In this document: positions 18,246-26,186 of the stretch, one piece after another
Position numbering within the stretch: the first letter of the stretch is position 1
Layout: each line of letters opens with the position of its first letter
DNA from: UBA1764 sp045616685
GTDB lineage: Bacteria; Bacillota; Clostridia; Peptostreptococcales; Anaerovoracaceae
Direction of reading: 5' to 3'
NCBI GenBank assembly: GCA_045616685.1
Contig: JAZLHF010000018.1
Span: forward strand, 1 to 47,161
DNA: 47,161 nucleotides
The notes under the pieces: generated by a model
What the model was told of the DNA's origin: nothing
What the model saw: only the letters and a program-made list of their open reading frames with translations
Databases searched by the model: none
Translations under genes and position numbers: made by a program

Positions 18246-19647
18246 CCCTAATTCTATCCTTCATCTCGTCTTTATTTATAACTTCTGTATGGAGTATTTT
18301 CTTTTTATCGAGATCTTTTAAGCCACTTGGAACTGCCACTCCCGTTTCGCTAAGAGGAATACCAATCGCATTGCTTACAGCAGCTTCAAATTTATATGGA
18401 CTAGCTGTTGATGCAATAAGTGTCGGCACTCCGTCCTTAAGCTTTTTATATACTGCATATGCAACTGCTGTATGAGTATCCATGAGGTAGCTATGTTCGT
18501 TATACATTTCAGAAATAGCATCCAAAACTTCACTCTCTTCAGCATAGCCCGCTTTAAACATAGAGAAAAGTTCTTTATCTACTTCATAGTGCTTATTATT
18601 TTTAAGCGCATTCATAAGTTCGGCAACTTTCTTTCCATCACCTATAATATGATATAGAAGTCTTTCGAGATTACTTGAAACAAGGATATCCATTGAAGGG
18701 GCATTAGTAACATAAAAGTCTCTGTTTGTATCATACACACCAGTATTAAAGAAGTCGGTTAAGACCCTATTCTTATTTGATGCACAAATAAACTTATTAA
18801 CTGGGAGCCCCATCTTGTAAGCATAGAATGCTGACAAAATATTTCCGAAATTCCCTGACGGAACATCGATGTTAATCTTATCTCCGGCTTTAATTTCATC
18901 AGATTCAATCATCCTTAAATATCCCCAAACATAGTAAACAATTTGAGGAAGAAGCCTGCCAATATTCATTGAATTTGCAGCAGAAAATCTAATGCCATGT
19001 TTGGACATTTCTTCAGCAAATTCTTTATCGTTTAAAATTTGTTTCTGCGTCGTCTGAGCGTCGTCAAAGTTTCCGCGAATTGAAAATACATGCGCATTCT
19101 TCCCTTCTGCAGTTCTCATCTGTTTTTCCTGAACTGGAGAAACTGCTCCATCAGGGAAAAATACAACAACTTCAGTTCCTGAAACATTTTCGAAGCCTTT
19201 GAGTGCAGCCATCCCCGTATCGCCAGATGTTGAGACCAAAATAACTACAGTTTTGTCTTCGCCTTCTTTTTTAATTGAGGTTGTAAGAAGATACGGCATA
19301 AGACTTAATGCCATATCTTTAAATGCCGCAGTCGGACCATAATATAATTCATCAAAGAATACATCGCCAGATTTTACAACTGGGACGATTTCATCTCTAT
19401 CGAATTTGTTTGTATAAGCTCCGGCAATGCAGGCTTTGACTTCTTCATCTGTAAAATTTGAAAAATAATCTTTCAGAACTACAAATGCAAGTTCTTGATA
19501 ATTTAACTTTCCAAGCTCGTCCCAGGACATGCTAAGCTTTGGAAACTCTTCTGGGACGTAGAGCCCGCCATCATCCGCGATCCCTTTAATAATGGCCTGT
19601 GAAATTGTAAGGCCTTTTGACTGACCTCTTGTTGATTTATAATTCAT
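18226..19647 (-). CDS. thrC: Threonine synthase
   Basis: PLP enzyme converting O-phosphohomoserine to threonine. At 473 residues it belongs to the long (fungal/E. coli-like) class. The cofactor lysine lies in GPTAAFKDMAL, the phosphate-binding and substrate loop is VSTSGDTGMAAL, and VPSGNFGNI binds the PLP phosphate. It overlaps gltX by 11 nt and murC by 20 nt. No other threonine gene or T-box leader is near, so control appears to follow gltX. Confidence 0.95.
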   Translation of the reverse strand: MNYKSTRGQSKGLTISQAIIKGIADDGGLYVPEEFPKLSMSWDELGKLNYQELAFVVLKDYFSNFTDEEVKACIAGAYTNKFDRDEIVPVVKSGDVFFDELYYGPTAAFKDMALSLMPYLLTTSIKKEGEDKTVVILVSTSGDTGMAALKGFENVSGTEVVVFFPDGAVSPVQEKQMRTAEGKNAHVFSIRGNFDDAQTTQKQILNDKEFAEEMSKHGIRFSAANSMNIGRLLPQIVYYVWGYLRMIESDEIKAGDKINIDVPSGNFGNILSAFYAYKMGLPVNKFICASNKNRVLTDFFNTGVYDTNRDFYVTNAPSMDILVSSNLERLLYHIIGDGKKVAELMNALKNNKHYEVDKELFSMFKAGYAEESEVLDAISEMYNEHSYLMDTHTAVAYAVYKKLKDGVPTLIASTASPYKFEAAVSNAIGIPLSETGVAVPSGLKDLDKKKILHTEVINKDEMKDRIRDEFKGL

Positions 19648-21295
19648 TGATTGCCTTATTGATTCTTCTTACTACCATCTCTGGGCCCATAATTTGCTGA
19701 ATTGTCCAAAGATCCGGGCTGTTTGTTCTGCCTGTAATTGCCACACGAATTACACTTGAAACATGTCCTACGTGTCCCTTGAACTGATCCGGAGTCTTTT
19801 TGTAATCCTTTGGTTTTTCAGCATAGCCCAGTTCAATAGCAATAGTCTTAAGCTTTGCAAACCATGCACTGTTATCATCTGCAGAATCGTAACCCGCTTT
19901 ATATTTTTCTAAGATAGCCTTAAGATCTGCCTTGCATTCTTCTGGCATATCGTTTTCGCGAACAAATTCATCATCAAAGAAATAACTAATAAACTTAACA
20001 ATCTGCTCTGCATATACTAAGTCTTTTCTTGGCTTTTCACCGCCACGATCAATGTCAAATATCTTAAGATAAAGATCTTTGTTAGCTTTCATATCGTCAG
20101 CCTTAGACTTGTTATATTCTTCAGCCCAACCAAGACAGAAATCAAAAATTTCTTCTGCAGACTTCTTTGCAAGAACATCCTTTGAAACATCATTTAATTT
20201 ATTTAAGTCAAACATCGTTCCAGAATTGCTCATCTTTTCAGGAGCAAATGGGAATTCGTTATAATCAGCAAATGGATTTGCAATCCTCCATTCTTCATAA
20301 TCAGAATTAAGAATTGTCATTAAATATTCGCGAACCGCTTCTGGGAAATATCCCATCTGCTTGTAATATGAAAGCCCAAGTTCTGGATCCTTTCTCTTTG
20401 AGAGCTTTCTCTTCTGCCCAGTTGTCTCATCAATTTTCATAAGCACTGTGTTATGGCAGAATACTGGGTATTCCCAACCCATAGCATCAAAGAGTTGTAC
20501 ATGAATAGGAAGTGATGAAAGCCATTCTTCGCCACGAACAACATGCGTTGTTCGCATAAAGTGGTCATCAACTACATGAGCAAAATGATAAGTTGGAAGT
20601 CCAATCTGTTTTAAGATTACAACATCTTGAATATTCTCTGGCATTGAAAGCTTCCCACGAATACCATCAACAACTTCAAAGTACTTTGAAGGATTTCCTT
20701 CTGATCTAAAACGCATTACTGGAATTTCGCCAGCATCAAGATGCTTCTTAACTTCTTCGATTGAAGCATCTCTATACTTTGCATATTTGCCATAGATTCC
20801 AGGATTTTCTTTTCTTGATTCCTGATCAGCTCTAATCTGAGCAATTTCTTCTTCACTCATAAAACAAGGATATGCTTTCCCCTGTTCAACTAAGTGTTTA
20901 ACACAAGCCTTATAGATGTCGCTACGATGACTCTGCCAGTATGGACCATAAATGCCGATTGCTGTAGATTCATCTTCGCCCATAGCACCTTCATCGAATT
21001 TAATTCCAAAGTACCCAAGAGTGTCAATTAATACTGGAATAGCGCCTTCAACTTCACGTTTATCATCTGTATCTTCAATGCGAAGATAGCAAACACCATC
21101 TGTAGTGTGAGCCATTCTTTCGTCTGCCATTGCTCCATATAAATTACCCAAGTGAATGAAGCCTGTCGGGGATGGAGCCATCCTTGTTACTCGTGCACCT
21201 TCAGGTAAATTTCTCTTTGGATAGATTTGTTCGTAATCTGCCGGAGTTTTTGTGATTTCCGGGAACAATAATTCTGCTAATGCTTTATAATCCAT
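19637..21295 (-). CDS. gltX: Glutamyl-tRNA synthetase, long form
   Basis: Class I synthetase with the HIGH-like signature PSPTGFIHLGNLYGA near residue 41 and the KMSKS-like KLSKRKDPELG near residue 305. It has 552 residues against about 485 for the common bacterial form; the extra length is mostly a leader before the Rossmann fold and the C-terminal anticodon region. It has a GAGAGG ribosome site. The gene for its substrate, tRNA-Glu, lies immediately upstream with its own terminator between them. Whether it is discriminating or also charges tRNA-Gln cannot be decided here. Confidence 0.95.
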   Translation of the reverse strand: MDYKALAELLFPEITKTPADYEQIYPKRNLPEGARVTRMAPSPTGFIHLGNLYGAMADERMAHTTDGVCYLRIEDTDDKREVEGAIPVLIDTLGYFGIKFDEGAMGEDESTAIGIYGPYWQSHRSDIYKACVKHLVEQGKAYPCFMSEEEIAQIRADQESRKENPGIYGKYAKYRDASIEEVKKHLDAGEIPVMRFRSEGNPSKYFEVVDGIRGKLSMPENIQDVVILKQIGLPTYHFAHVVDDHFMRTTHVVRGEEWLSSLPIHVQLFDAMGWEYPVFCHNTVLMKIDETTGQKRKLSKRKDPELGLSYYKQMGYFPEAVREYLMTILNSDYEEWRIANPFADYNEFPFAPEKMSNSGTMFDLNKLNDVSKDVLAKKSAEEIFDFCLGWAEEYNKSKADDMKANKDLYLKIFDIDRGGEKPRKDLVYAEQIVKFISYFFDDEFVRENDMPEECKADLKAILEKYKAGYDSADDNSAWFAKLKTIAIELGYAEKPKDYKKTPDQFKGHVGHVSSVIRVAITGRTNSPDLWTIQQIMGPEMVVRRINKAINEL

Positions 21296-21331
21296 TTTGC
21301 ATCCTCTCTAAATATATAGCTATGCACAAAT

Positions 21332-21340
21332 ATTTTACCA
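21332..21340 (-). promoter_or_regulatory. Extended -10 promoter of gltX-thrC-murC-purR
   Basis: Minus strand TGG-TAAAAT, about 36 nt before the gltX ATG and after the tRNA terminator. There is no convincing -35. Confidence 0.45.
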
Positions 21341-21374
21341 TAAAATATGCAGCAAATAGGTACAAAAACAATAA

Positions 21375-21398
21375 AAACCAGGACTTTTGTCCTGGTTT
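21375..21398 (-). terminator. Terminator after tRNA-Glu
   Basis: Perfect 10-bp stem AAACCAGGAC / GTCCTGGTTT with a 4-nt loop, followed on the minus strand by a T-rich tract. It begins 8 nt after the tRNA CCA end. Confidence 0.9.
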
Positions 21399-21406
21399 AC
21401 TTACGT

Positions 21407-21482
21407 TGGTAGCCCCAACGGGAATCGAACCCGTGATTCCGCCTTGAGAGGGCGACGTCTTAAACCGCTTGACCATGGAGCC
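21407..21482 (-). tRNA. tRNA-Glu (anticodon CTC)
   Basis: Cloverleaf of 76 nt with encoded CCA. Acceptor GGCTCCA pairs with TGGGGCT (one G-U at the end, one internal wobble). The anticodon stem TCGCC/GGCGG has loop CTCTCAA, giving anticodon CTC (reads GAG). T arm ACGGG-TTCGATT-CCCGT. It has its own consensus-like promoter and terminator and lies next to gltX. Confidence 0.94.
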
Positions 21483-21487
21483 GTAAT

Positions 21488-21513
21488 GCGACCTTGTAAT
21501 TATACAGGGTCGC
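21488..21513 (-). repeat. Inverted repeat over the tRNA-Glu -10 box
   Basis: Arms GCGACCTTGTA and TACAGGGTCGC (one mismatch, 4-nt loop) centred on the TATAAT of the tRNA-Glu promoter, between trxA and the tRNA. It could be a trxA terminator without a T tract, or an operator. Confidence 0.5.
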
Positions 21514-21527
21514 AGAGTAATTTTCAA
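21499..21527 (-). promoter_or_regulatory. tRNA-Glu promoter
   Basis: Minus strand TTGAAA (21522-21527), 17-nt spacer, TATAAT (21499-21504). The predicted start is about 10 nt before the tRNA 5' end. The -35 abuts the trxA stop codon. Confidence 0.75.
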
Positions 21528-21842
21528 TTACATAACCATATTTCTTAGATTTTCCTTGGTTTGAAGGCCAATTTGGACATTCATAATCTGACCGTTGCTG
21601 AAAACCATGATTGTTGGCACACTAATAACTCCATAGCGAGCAGCAATTCGTGGCGCCTTATCAACATCGATTTTACAAACCTTAACATGCTCAAATTCAT
21701 CAGCAATTTCCTGAATTATTGGGTGCTGAAGCTGGCATGGGCCACACCAAGTTGCATAAAAATCCACGAGAACAACTGGCTTTTCTGATAATTTTACCTC
21801 TTTAGTAAAAGTTTTGTCATCTAATTCAATAATATTAGCCAT
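21528..21842 (-). CDS. trxA: Thioredoxin
   Basis: Thiol-disulfide carrier of 104 residues. The active site WCGPCQ replaces the usual WCGPCK, and the cis-proline segment is SVPT. The ATG at 21842 is chosen because it gives normal family length and the N-terminus MANIIELDD. An ATG 12 codons upstream would overlap the superoxide reductase gene by 31 nt and add residues with no family match. It is last in copA-xpt-dfx-trxA and may serve the oxidative-stress genes beside it. Confidence 0.93.
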   Translation of the reverse strand: MANIIELDDKTFTKEVKLSEKPVVLVDFYATWCGPCQLQHPIIQEIADEFEHVKVCKIDVDKAPRIAARYGVISVPTIMVFSNGQIMNVQIGLQTKENLRNMVM

Positions 21843-21847
21843 TTCAA

Positions 21848-22219
21848 TTAGCACTTCCAAAGTCCGTGAAGGTTGCAATATTCGTATGCCCCGATGACTT
21901 TATCTCCATCAATAATCGCAAATGTAGCCTTTGGTTCTTGGCCTGGCTTTAATTCCTTTATTTGGTTGCCTGTTTCAGTTTGAAGAACAATCCACTGAAT
22001 ATAATGTTCTTCCATCATTGGATGAACAACACTGCCCACTGTTACAGTTACAAGATTGCCACTCTGTTCAATTACAGGAACATGCTTTTCGCCAGCAGCA
22101 TCTGTACTATTAGCTTCAAGAGCCTTCATAGGGGTACCACAGCACTGAAGCATTTCACACTTGCTGTCCTGAACTACTGCAACAATCTTTCCGCATTTTT
22201 CGCACTTGTAAAATTTCAT
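21848..22219 (-). CDS. dfx: Desulfoferrodoxin / superoxide reductase
   Basis: Reduces superoxide to peroxide without making oxygen; typical of anaerobes. At 123 residues it has both domains. The N-terminal desulforedoxin-like rubredoxin site uses CEKC and QCCG. The C-terminal catalytic iron site has EKHVP (Glu and first His), VVHPM, EEHYIQW and CNLHGLWK. Keeping the N-terminal cysteines makes it a two-iron class I enzyme. trxA begins 6 nt after its stop, so electron donation by thioredoxin or rubredoxin is plausible but not shown. Confidence 0.95.
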   Translation of the reverse strand: MKFYKCEKCGKIVAVVQDSKCEMLQCCGTPMKALEANSTDAAGEKHVPVIEQSGNLVTVTVGSVVHPMMEEHYIQWIVLQTETGNQIKELKPGQEPKATFAIIDGDKVIGAYEYCNLHGLWKC

Positions 22220-22229
22220 GTTTTATCTC

Positions 22230-22802
22230 CTATTCAAAATCAATCTTGCCATCTTGTATATTTGAGATAACAGCTAAAGATTGAACATTAACACCTAAAT
22301 TTCTAATTCTATCTGCCCCACCTTGATGCTTCTTTTCGATTGCTGCAGCGAAACCAACAATCTTTCCGTCGGCCTGTTTTACTAAATCGCACAAAGCCAC
22401 ACCAGCCTCCCCTCGAGCAAGGAAGTCATCAACAATAAGCACTCTATCATCAGAAGTTAAATATTTCTTTGATACATGAAGGATGTTAGTAACACCTTTT
22501 GTGAAAGAAATAGCTTCTGCGCAATACATTCCATCTTGCATCGTACTTGGTTTTGCCTTTTTAGCAAAGACAACAGGAATACCTCCTAAATGATTTGAAG
22601 CAGCAATCGCAATTGCAATGCCACTGGCTTCAACTGTTAAAAGCTTATTAGGTTTTGAGTCTGCAAAAAGTCTAGCTATTTCTTTTCCTATTTCATCTAA
22701 AAACTTCACATCTATCTGATGGTTTAAAAAATTATCGACTTTAACAATGTCATCGCCTATGCAGGTTCCTTCGTTTACAATTTTTTCTTCTAACGCTTTC
22801 AT
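22230..22802 (-). CDS. xpt: Xanthine phosphoribosyltransferase
   Basis: Salvages xanthine to XMP using PRPP; 190 residues, full length. It shows the PRPP-binding motif VLIVDDFLARGEA near residue 120 and the N-terminus MKALEEKIVNEGTC of this family. The start shares one base with the copA stop (TAATG). In Bacillus xpt is led by a guanine riboswitch; there is no room for one here, so expression follows the copper-ATPase promoter, an unusual context. Confidence 0.94.
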   Translation of the reverse strand: MKALEEKIVNEGTCIGDDIVKVDNFLNHQIDVKFLDEIGKEIARLFADSKPNKLLTVEASGIAIAIAASNHLGGIPVVFAKKAKPSTMQDGMYCAEAISFTKGVTNILHVSKKYLTSDDRVLIVDDFLARGEAGVALCDLVKQADGKIVGFAAAIEKKHQGGADRIRNLGVNVQSLAVISNIQDGKIDFE

Positions 22803-24628
22803 TACAGTTTCCTCGTTTTAAGTCTTAAAGCATTGCTTACAACAAATATTGAAGAGCATGCCATTGCTAGACCTCCTATCATTGGGCTGAGCAAAAGTCC
22901 GTTAAGTGGATATAAAACCCCAGCCGCAATAGGAATTCCTATGCAATTATAAAAGAATGCCCAGAACAGATTTTGTTTAATATGTCTTAATGTTAGTTTA
23001 CTCAATTTTATAGTTTTTTCAACATCTCTTGGATCAGACTTCATTAAAACTATGTCTGCAGACTCGATAGCAACGTCTGTACCCGAGCCAATTGCAAGGC
23101 CTACGTCGGATGTGGTTAGTGCTGGAGCATCATTAATCCCATCACCAACCATCATTACTTTTAAGCCACTTTTTTGCAATTTTTCGATTTCAGCAGCTTT
23201 TCCGCCTGGAAGAACTCCGGCAATAGCCTTATCGATTCCTATCTCCTCAGCTATATTGTCAGCAATTTCTTGCTTATCACCAGAAAGCATAACAACCTTA
23301 AGCTCAAGATTCTTTAAATTTGAGATTGCTTCTTTAGATTCTGGCCTAATATGATCAGCGCTTGTATCAATAAGCGCGCCGTCTTCTTTAATTATTCCAT
23401 ATGTGAGCGTACCTGTTTTATCAAAAACAACAGTATCTATTTCTGCTGCACACTGAAGAGCTTCGCCACTTCTAATAAGGATGCCGTTGCTTGCACCCAT
23501 ACCAGTTCCAACAATAATCGCTGTCGGGGTCGCAAGTCCAAGTGCGCATGGACAAGCAATCACTAAAACACATGTAAACACTTTGAGAGCAAATGCAAGA
23601 GGCTGCCCTAAGGCAAGCCAAACAATAGCAGCAAGAATTGCGATTCCCATTACAACAGGAACAAAGACTGCTGCAATCTTATCTGCTAAGCTTGCAATTG
23701 GGGCTTTCTTCCCTTGTGCATCTTCAACAAGCTTAATAATCTGTGAAAGGACCGTATCATTTCCAACCTTAGTAATCTTTACAAATAAATCTGATGAAAG
23801 ATTGATGCTTCCACCGATTACCTCATCCCCTTCATTCTTTGAAACTGGAATAGACTCTCCTGTAAGCATTGACTCGTCAACGGTTGATGCCCCATCTATT
23901 ATTACTCCGTCCATAGGAAATGCCATCCCTTTTTTAACGAAGACTAAATTTCCAACCGCCAAATCTTCTGCAGCGACTTCTATTTTAACTCCGTTTTCCA
24001 TCTTTATTGCCTTTGCCGGAGCAAGATCCATCAAAGCTTTAATAGAACCCAGAGTTTTTTTCTTAGAACCTGATTCTAAATGTTTTCCCAACATAATCAA
24101 AGCAAGAACTACTGCACAAGATTCAAAGTAAAATTCCGCTTTACCAATAACCAGATTTACAAAGCTATAAATAAACGAAACTGAACAAGAAATAGCAACG
24201 AGCGAATCCATGTTTGGAATCTTATGTGCTATTGCCTTATAGCCAGATATGAAATACTTTTTACCGACAAGCATTACTGAAAGAGCAATGACCATTTGAA
24301 GAATTGGCATCGATGGAATACTAAAGTACATGTTTCCCATCGAGATGCAAAATTCGGCAGCAGCTAAAACTATAGCCACCACAATGTTAGGCTCTTTTTC
24401 TTCTTGCTTTACCTCTGAAAGCTCGTGAAGTTCATAACCTATAGTCTTTACTGAATCAAACAACTTTCCTTTTGTAAGGACAGTTTCATCATATGTAATT
24501 GTTAGTCTTTCGGTTGTCAGGTTGACATTGCATTCAGTCACTCCGTCTAGCGAACGGCAAAGGCGTTCAACGTTGGCAGAGCAAGCAGCGCAAGACATTC
24601 CACTGACGCGAAAATTATCTGTTCTCAT
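22802..24628 (-). CDS. copA: Copper-type P1B ATPase lacking its nucleotide-binding domain
   Basis: About 608 residues, some 120 fewer than a one-HMA CopA. Present in order: HMA domain with GMSCAAC, the membrane helices, actuator TGES, the ion-site motif CPC (IACPCALGLATPTA), the phosphorylation motif DKTGTLT near residue 403 (Asp codon 23420-23422), then SGDKQ and GDGINDAP of the P-domain, and two final helices. The whole N-domain (with the usual SEHP and glycine motifs) is missing: DKTGTLTYG runs within a few residues into KEDGALIDTSADHIRPES. The frame is open throughout. The start is ATG at 24628; a TTG two codons upstream is possible. There is no clear Shine-Dalgarno. It may be an inactive or repurposed pump. 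Confidence 0.85.
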   Translation of the reverse strand: MRTDNFRVSGMSCAACSANVERLCRSLDGVTECNVNLTTERLTITYDETVLTKGKLFDSVKTIGYELHELSEVKQEEKEPNIVVAIVLAAAEFCISMGNMYFSIPSMPILQMVIALSVMLVGKKYFISGYKAIAHKIPNMDSLVAISCSVSFIYSFVNLVIGKAEFYFESCAVVLALIMLGKHLESGSKKKTLGSIKALMDLAPAKAIKMENGVKIEVAAEDLAVGNLVFVKKGMAFPMDGVIIDGASTVDESMLTGESIPVSKNEGDEVIGGSINLSSDLFVKITKVGNDTVLSQIIKLVEDAQGKKAPIASLADKIAAVFVPVVMGIAILAAIVWLALGQPLAFALKVFTCVLVIACPCALGLATPTAIIVGTGMGASNGILIRSGEALQCAAEIDTVVFDKTGTLTYGIIKEDGALIDTSADHIRPESKEAISNLKNLELKVVMLSGDKQEIADNIAEEIGIDKAIAGVLPGGKAAEIEKLQKSGLKVMMVGDGINDAPALTTSDVGLAIGSGTDVAIESADIVLMKSDPRDVEKTIKLSKLTLRHIKQNLFWAFFYNCIGIPIAAGVLYPLNGLLLSPMIGGLAMACSSIFVVSNALRLKTRKL

Positions 24629-24639
24629 TTGCAAAAGAA

Positions 24640-24655
24640 GTTAGACTATGCTAAC
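24640..24655. promoter_or_regulatory. Candidate operator between copA and the DtxR-type regulator
   Basis: Inverted repeat GTTAG-ACTATG-CTAAC in the 35-nt gap between divergent genes. TTAG...CTAA half-sites resemble boxes of the DtxR/IdeR family. It overlaps the region where either promoter must sit, so bound protein could control both directions. Confidence 0.55.
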
Positions 24656-24663
24656 ATTTAAGT

Positions 24664-25056
24664 ATGAATATTTATGAATCTTCAGAAGATTATCTCGAAA
24701 TGATGCTCATGCTTCGCGAAAAGAAAGGCTTTATTAAATCTGTCGATATCGCAAAGGAGCTTGGGGTAACAAAGCCAAGCGTTTCTTACGCCGTTAAGAA
24801 CTTACGCGAAAGTGGCTATGTTACCATGGAAAAAGGTGGCGAAATTCATCTTACCGATTCAGGAGAAAAGATTGCACGCCAAGTTTTCGACAAGCATAAA
24901 TTACTTACATCTTTCCTTAAGTCTTTAGGAATAAAAGACGAAGTTGCCCATGCTGACGCATGTAAAATCGAGCACGATTTAAGCGCCGAAAGTATTAAAG
25001 CAATTAAAGCCTACATCAAGAAAAACAATATTAATATTACTGATTGTCTTGATTAG
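24664..25056 (+). CDS. DtxR/MntR family metal-dependent transcriptional regulator
   Basis: At 130 residues it has an N-terminal winged helix (SSEDYLEMMLMLREKKGFIKSVDIAKELGVTKPSVS) and the short dimerisation/metal domain with DKHKLL and the KIEHDLS segment, where family metal ligands (Glu, His) are found. There is no SH3-like third domain, as in MntR. It is divergent from the copA-xpt-dfx-trxA operon across 35 nt that contain a TTAG/CTAA palindrome, so it probably controls that operon and itself. Its metal (Mn, Fe or Cu) cannot be read from sequence. Confidence 0.88.
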   Translation: MNIYESSEDYLEMMLMLREKKGFIKSVDIAKELGVTKPSVSYAVKNLRESGYVTMEKGGEIHLTDSGEKIARQVFDKHKLLTSFLKSLGIKDEVAHADACKIEHDLSAESIKAIKAYIKKNNINITDCLD

Positions 25057-25234
25057 CATCTTCAGCTGGGTCCTTAGACTCGGCTTCTTTTTTATCTAAT
25101 TGGATTCCCTTAGCTACAGTTGCAATCATAACACCAATGCAAGCTGCGATAATGCCCCAGCTAGGTTTCTTTGAAGCTACTGATTTTCTTTTCATCTTTG
25201 GAATATCCACCTTTTCTCTTTTCATTTCTTTCAT
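25037..25234 (-). CDS. Small single-pass membrane protein, unknown function
   Basis: 65 residues: a basic N-terminus (MKEMKREKVDIPKMKRKSV), one hydrophobic segment (WGIIAACIGVMIATVA, ~26-41) and an acidic C-terminal tail. A good GGGG ribosome site lies 7-10 nt before the ATG. It starts 10 nt after the whiA stop and is likely the last gene of that operon. Its 3' end overlaps the convergent regulator gene by 20 nt. No family was recognised. Confidence 0.6.
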   Translation of the reverse strand: MKEMKREKVDIPKMKRKSVASKKPSWGIIAACIGVMIATVAKGIQLDKKEAESKDPAEDANQDNQ

Positions 25235-25244
25235 GATTAACCCC

Positions 25245-26186
25245 TTATCTCATCTTTGCAGCAATTTCAGATATCTTTGTGAATCGGTGATTAAGCCCCG
25301 ACTTAGTTAGCTCTGGGTCGAACTCTTTGGCAAGTTCCGAGAGCCCCAAATCAGGAAACTTAAGCCTCTTTAGTGCAGTTTCATAAAGTCTATCAGGAAG
25401 TGTTTCAAGTCCCCTTGCTTCCTTTATAAGATTTATATCTGCTATCTGCTTTTGAGCTGCATTGACGCTCTTATCAAGATTCGCTGCCTCACAATTATTA
25501 ATGCGATTAGCTTTATTCTTCATATCCTTTGTTATCATTACATTTTGGAATTTGAAGTACTGGCCGTTTGCTCCGATGATATTAATAAAATCGGAAATCT
25601 GTTCACCTTCCTTTATGTAAACAACAAACCTATTTTTTCTAAGAACAATTTTAGACTTAAGTCCAAAACTGTTAATTAGCTTTGAAACTTCTTTGGCTCT
25701 ATTTTCCTCATCGCAAGTAATCTCTAAATGATAGCTCTTTGCAGGATCAGAGATAGAACCATTTGCGAGGAAGATACCTCTTAAGGCAGCCTTCTTATCG
25801 CATCTCTTCTTAATTACATCTGATGCAATCCACGCATCAAAGTAATTACTACCCTCTTTTACGCCAAGCATACCCACTTCTCTTAAAATCTGCTCGGCAT
25901 TCATATCAGAGGTAATATTAAGCACATAAGTCTTTTCTTTACTAATTGCCTTTGGTTCACCAATGGAAAGCGCTGTTTTTGCGCCAAAATATTCTTTAAC
26001 TAGAGTAATAAATAAACGCGCGACAGCCGGACTATCAATATACACTCTAATACCAAGTTTACCTATCCCTGTAAAAGTAATAGTTCCCGCAAAGCGAAGA
26101 AAGCCTGCAATTTCCGCAAGCTGGCAACACTTTTTATCAGGTATTATCTTAGATAATTCAAATTTAGTATCAGTAGTAAAAGACAT
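25245..26186 (-). CDS. whiA: WhiA, LAGLIDADG-fold DNA-binding protein
   Basis: At 313 residues it has the WhiA N-terminal region, two LAGLIDADG-like lobes (RGIFLANGSISDPAKSYHLEI) that lack endonuclease residues, and a C-terminal helix-turn-helix (LSELAKEF..LTKSGLNHRF). In Bacillus WhiA affects division and chromosome segregation; in Streptomyces it is a sporulation regulator. It follows rapZ directly. The yvcK gene that normally separates rapZ and whiA is absent. Confidence 0.96.
   Translation of the reverse strand: MSFTTDTKFELSKIIPDKKCCQLAEIAGFLRFAGTITFTGIGKLGIRVYIDSPAVARLFITLVKEYFGAKTALSIGEPKAISKEKTYVLNITSDMNAEQILREVGMLGVKEGSNYFDAWIASDVIKKRCDKKAALRGIFLANGSISDPAKSYHLEITCDEENRAKEVSKLINSFGLKSKIVLRKNRFVVYIKEGEQISDFINIIGANGQYFKFQNVMITKDMKNKANRINNCEAANLDKSVNAAQKQIADINLIKEARGLETLPDRLYETALKRLKFPDLGLSELAKEFDPELTKSGLNHRFTKISEIAAKMR

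Noticed and set aside
21285..21527. 80-residue minus-strand reading frame
   Set aside because: It spans the tRNA-Glu gene and its terminator; RNA gene, not protein.
21843..21878. Upstream ATG for thioredoxin
   Set aside because: It adds 12 non-family residues and overlaps dfx; the internal ATG at 21842 fits family length.
22803..22830. Guanine riboswitch expected before xpt
   Set aside because: xpt overlaps copA by one base, leaving no untranslated leader.
23380..23440. Frameshift or stop explaining the short CopA
   Set aside because: The frame is continuous and both sides match the family in the same frame, so it is an in-frame loss rather than a frameshift.
23481..24131. 216-residue plus-strand reading frame opposite copA
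   Set aside because: Low-complexity Ala/Ser/Thr/Ile-rich shadow of the copA coding strand, no ribosome site and no recognisable domain.
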